A DNA stretch of 5,612 nucleotides from Nitrososphaerota archaeon (GTDB taxonomy: Archaea; Thermoproteota; Nitrososphaeria; Nitrososphaerales; Nitrosopumilaceae): NCBI GenBank assembly GCA_022564385.1, contig JADFLN010000093.1:1-5612 (forward strand), given 5' to 3'. Every line of letters begins with the position of its first letter. Position 1 is the stretch's first letter. Under the pieces are notes generated by a model. The model had not been told where the DNA came from. It searched no databases and saw only the letters and a list, made by a program, of their open reading frames with translations. This document shows positions 4,911 through 5,612 of the stretch, in pieces. Position numbers and translations under genes: made by a program.

Positions 4911-5612
4911 ATGAAAAACCAATACAAAATATCATTTGTGGTAATATTGTTTGTTGGTATAGTAATTGGTATATTATCTATCACAATAATTGATACATCA
5001 TCAATAGATGATGCACAATCAACATCACAAACTATCTCCAGTGTTCCTGACAGTCAAACTATATCGGATGATTATACATTGACTCTGGGATTCATACCTG
5101 TTGAAAAAGCAGATGAATTGACATCAAAGGCTGAAGCACTAAAGTCATTTCTTGAGGAACAGATGCCAGGAGTAACTATTGAAATTGTTGTCCCAACAAA
5201 CTATGAAACTATTATTGAAGGAATGAGATTTGGTCACATTGATGCAGCCTTTATGGATACTGGGCCTGCATGGATTACACACCAAAGAACAGGTGCAGAA
5301 GTAGTTTTAGCTGAAGTAGTTAGTGGTAAAGTAAACTATCAAGCAACAGTTTGGACTTTGGCTGATAATGATTCTATTAATTCATTGGGAGACACTGTCG
5401 GTAAAAGAGTAGCATTTACCAGCATTACTGGCTCATCAGGTTTTGTCAGACCAATGGGGACTTTGGTAACTGAAGGCTATATCAATATTGAAGGTGATGA
5501 TATAGTTGCCTTAAAATCTGCATTGGAAAATAATTTTGAAAGTTATACTTTTGCAGGTGGATACAAAGCAGCTTTACAATTACTTCTTAATGGAAATGTA
5601 GATGTTGCATTT
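4911..5612 (+). CDS. PhnD-type phosphate/phosphite/phosphonate-binding ABC transporter protein, 3' truncated by window
   Basis: The ATG at 4911 opens 234 codons with no stop before the window ends; family members usually run to about 300 residues or more. Residues 8-27 are a hydrophobic export segment without a lipobox Cys, so the protein is either anchored by this helix or cleaved. A Ser/Thr/Asp-rich linker (28-54) follows. The binding domain begins LTLGFIPVEKADEL (57-70). NYETIIEGMRFGHIDAAFMD (97-116) closely matches the DYxxIIQGMRFxxxDIAW region of E. coli PhnD. GSSGFVRP (174-181) fits the ligand-binding STSGF-x-x-P loop, and FAGGYKAALQLLLNGNVDVAF (214-234) the G-x-H-x-x-A-L repeat-domain motif. 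It should capture a phosphorus oxyanion outside the membrane for an ABC importer, whose permease and ATPase genes would be expected downstream. Exact ligand cannot be told. The divergent winged-helix gene is the likely regulator. Confidence 0.9.
   Translation, partial: MKNQYKISFVVILFVGIVIGILSITIIDTSSIDDAQSTSQTISSVPDSQTISDDYTLTLGFIPVEKADELTSKAEALKSFLEEQMPGVTIEIVVPTNYETIIEGMRFGHIDAAFMDTGPAWITHQRTGAEVVLAEVVSGKVNYQATVWTLADNDSINSLGDTVGKRVAFTSITGSSGFVRPMGTLVTEGYINIEGDDIVALKSALENNFESYTFAGGYKAALQLLLNGNVDVAF

Overview
The window looks like a piece of a low-GC ammonia-oxidising archaeal genome (Nitrososphaerota, most likely Nitrosopumilus-like). The signs are strong A+T richness, archaeal TATA boxes about 25-35 bases upstream of start codons with very short or absent leaders, small Cys-rich zinc-knuckle proteins, a solo receiver-domain protein, a small winged-helix regulator of the kind common in this phylum, and large secreted proteins with no bacterial equivalent that I recognise. 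The taxonomic call is inference; there is no rRNA or other marker gene here.

Layout. 1-184 holds the 3' part of a small zinc-ribbon protein (+). 185-372 is a convergent spacer rich in dyads. 373-801 (-) is a CheB/CheY-type stand-alone receiver whose phosphorylation pocket is partly altered. 940-1113 (-) is an overlooked 57-residue CxxC protein with a leaderless-type promoter. 1289-2377 (+) is a membrane-anchored exported protein of unknown function. It is followed, with overlapping ends, by what I read as a decayed small exported-protein gene (2367-2618) carrying two in-frame stops and two one-base shifts. 2669-4297 (-) is a 542-residue secreted protein built of three tandem repeats of about 130 residues, each with a conserved Cys pair. 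4451-4780 (-) is a winged-helix regulator, divergently arranged with 4911-5612 (+), the first 234 codons of a PhnD-type phosphate/phosphite/phosphonate-binding protein that runs off the window. The shared spacer has opposed TATA boxes with an imperfect dyad between them.

The genes do not form one pathway. The most coherent unit is the regulator/PhnD pair, which suggests regulated phosphorus-compound uptake. The rest are envelope proteins and small regulatory or metal-binding proteins. There is no CRISPR array, insertion sequence, rRNA or convincing tRNA, and no gene-free stretch exceeds 300 bases. The most unusual items are the decayed gene with its flanking 15-bp direct repeat, the three-repeat secreted protein, and the receiver lacking two usual active-site residues.
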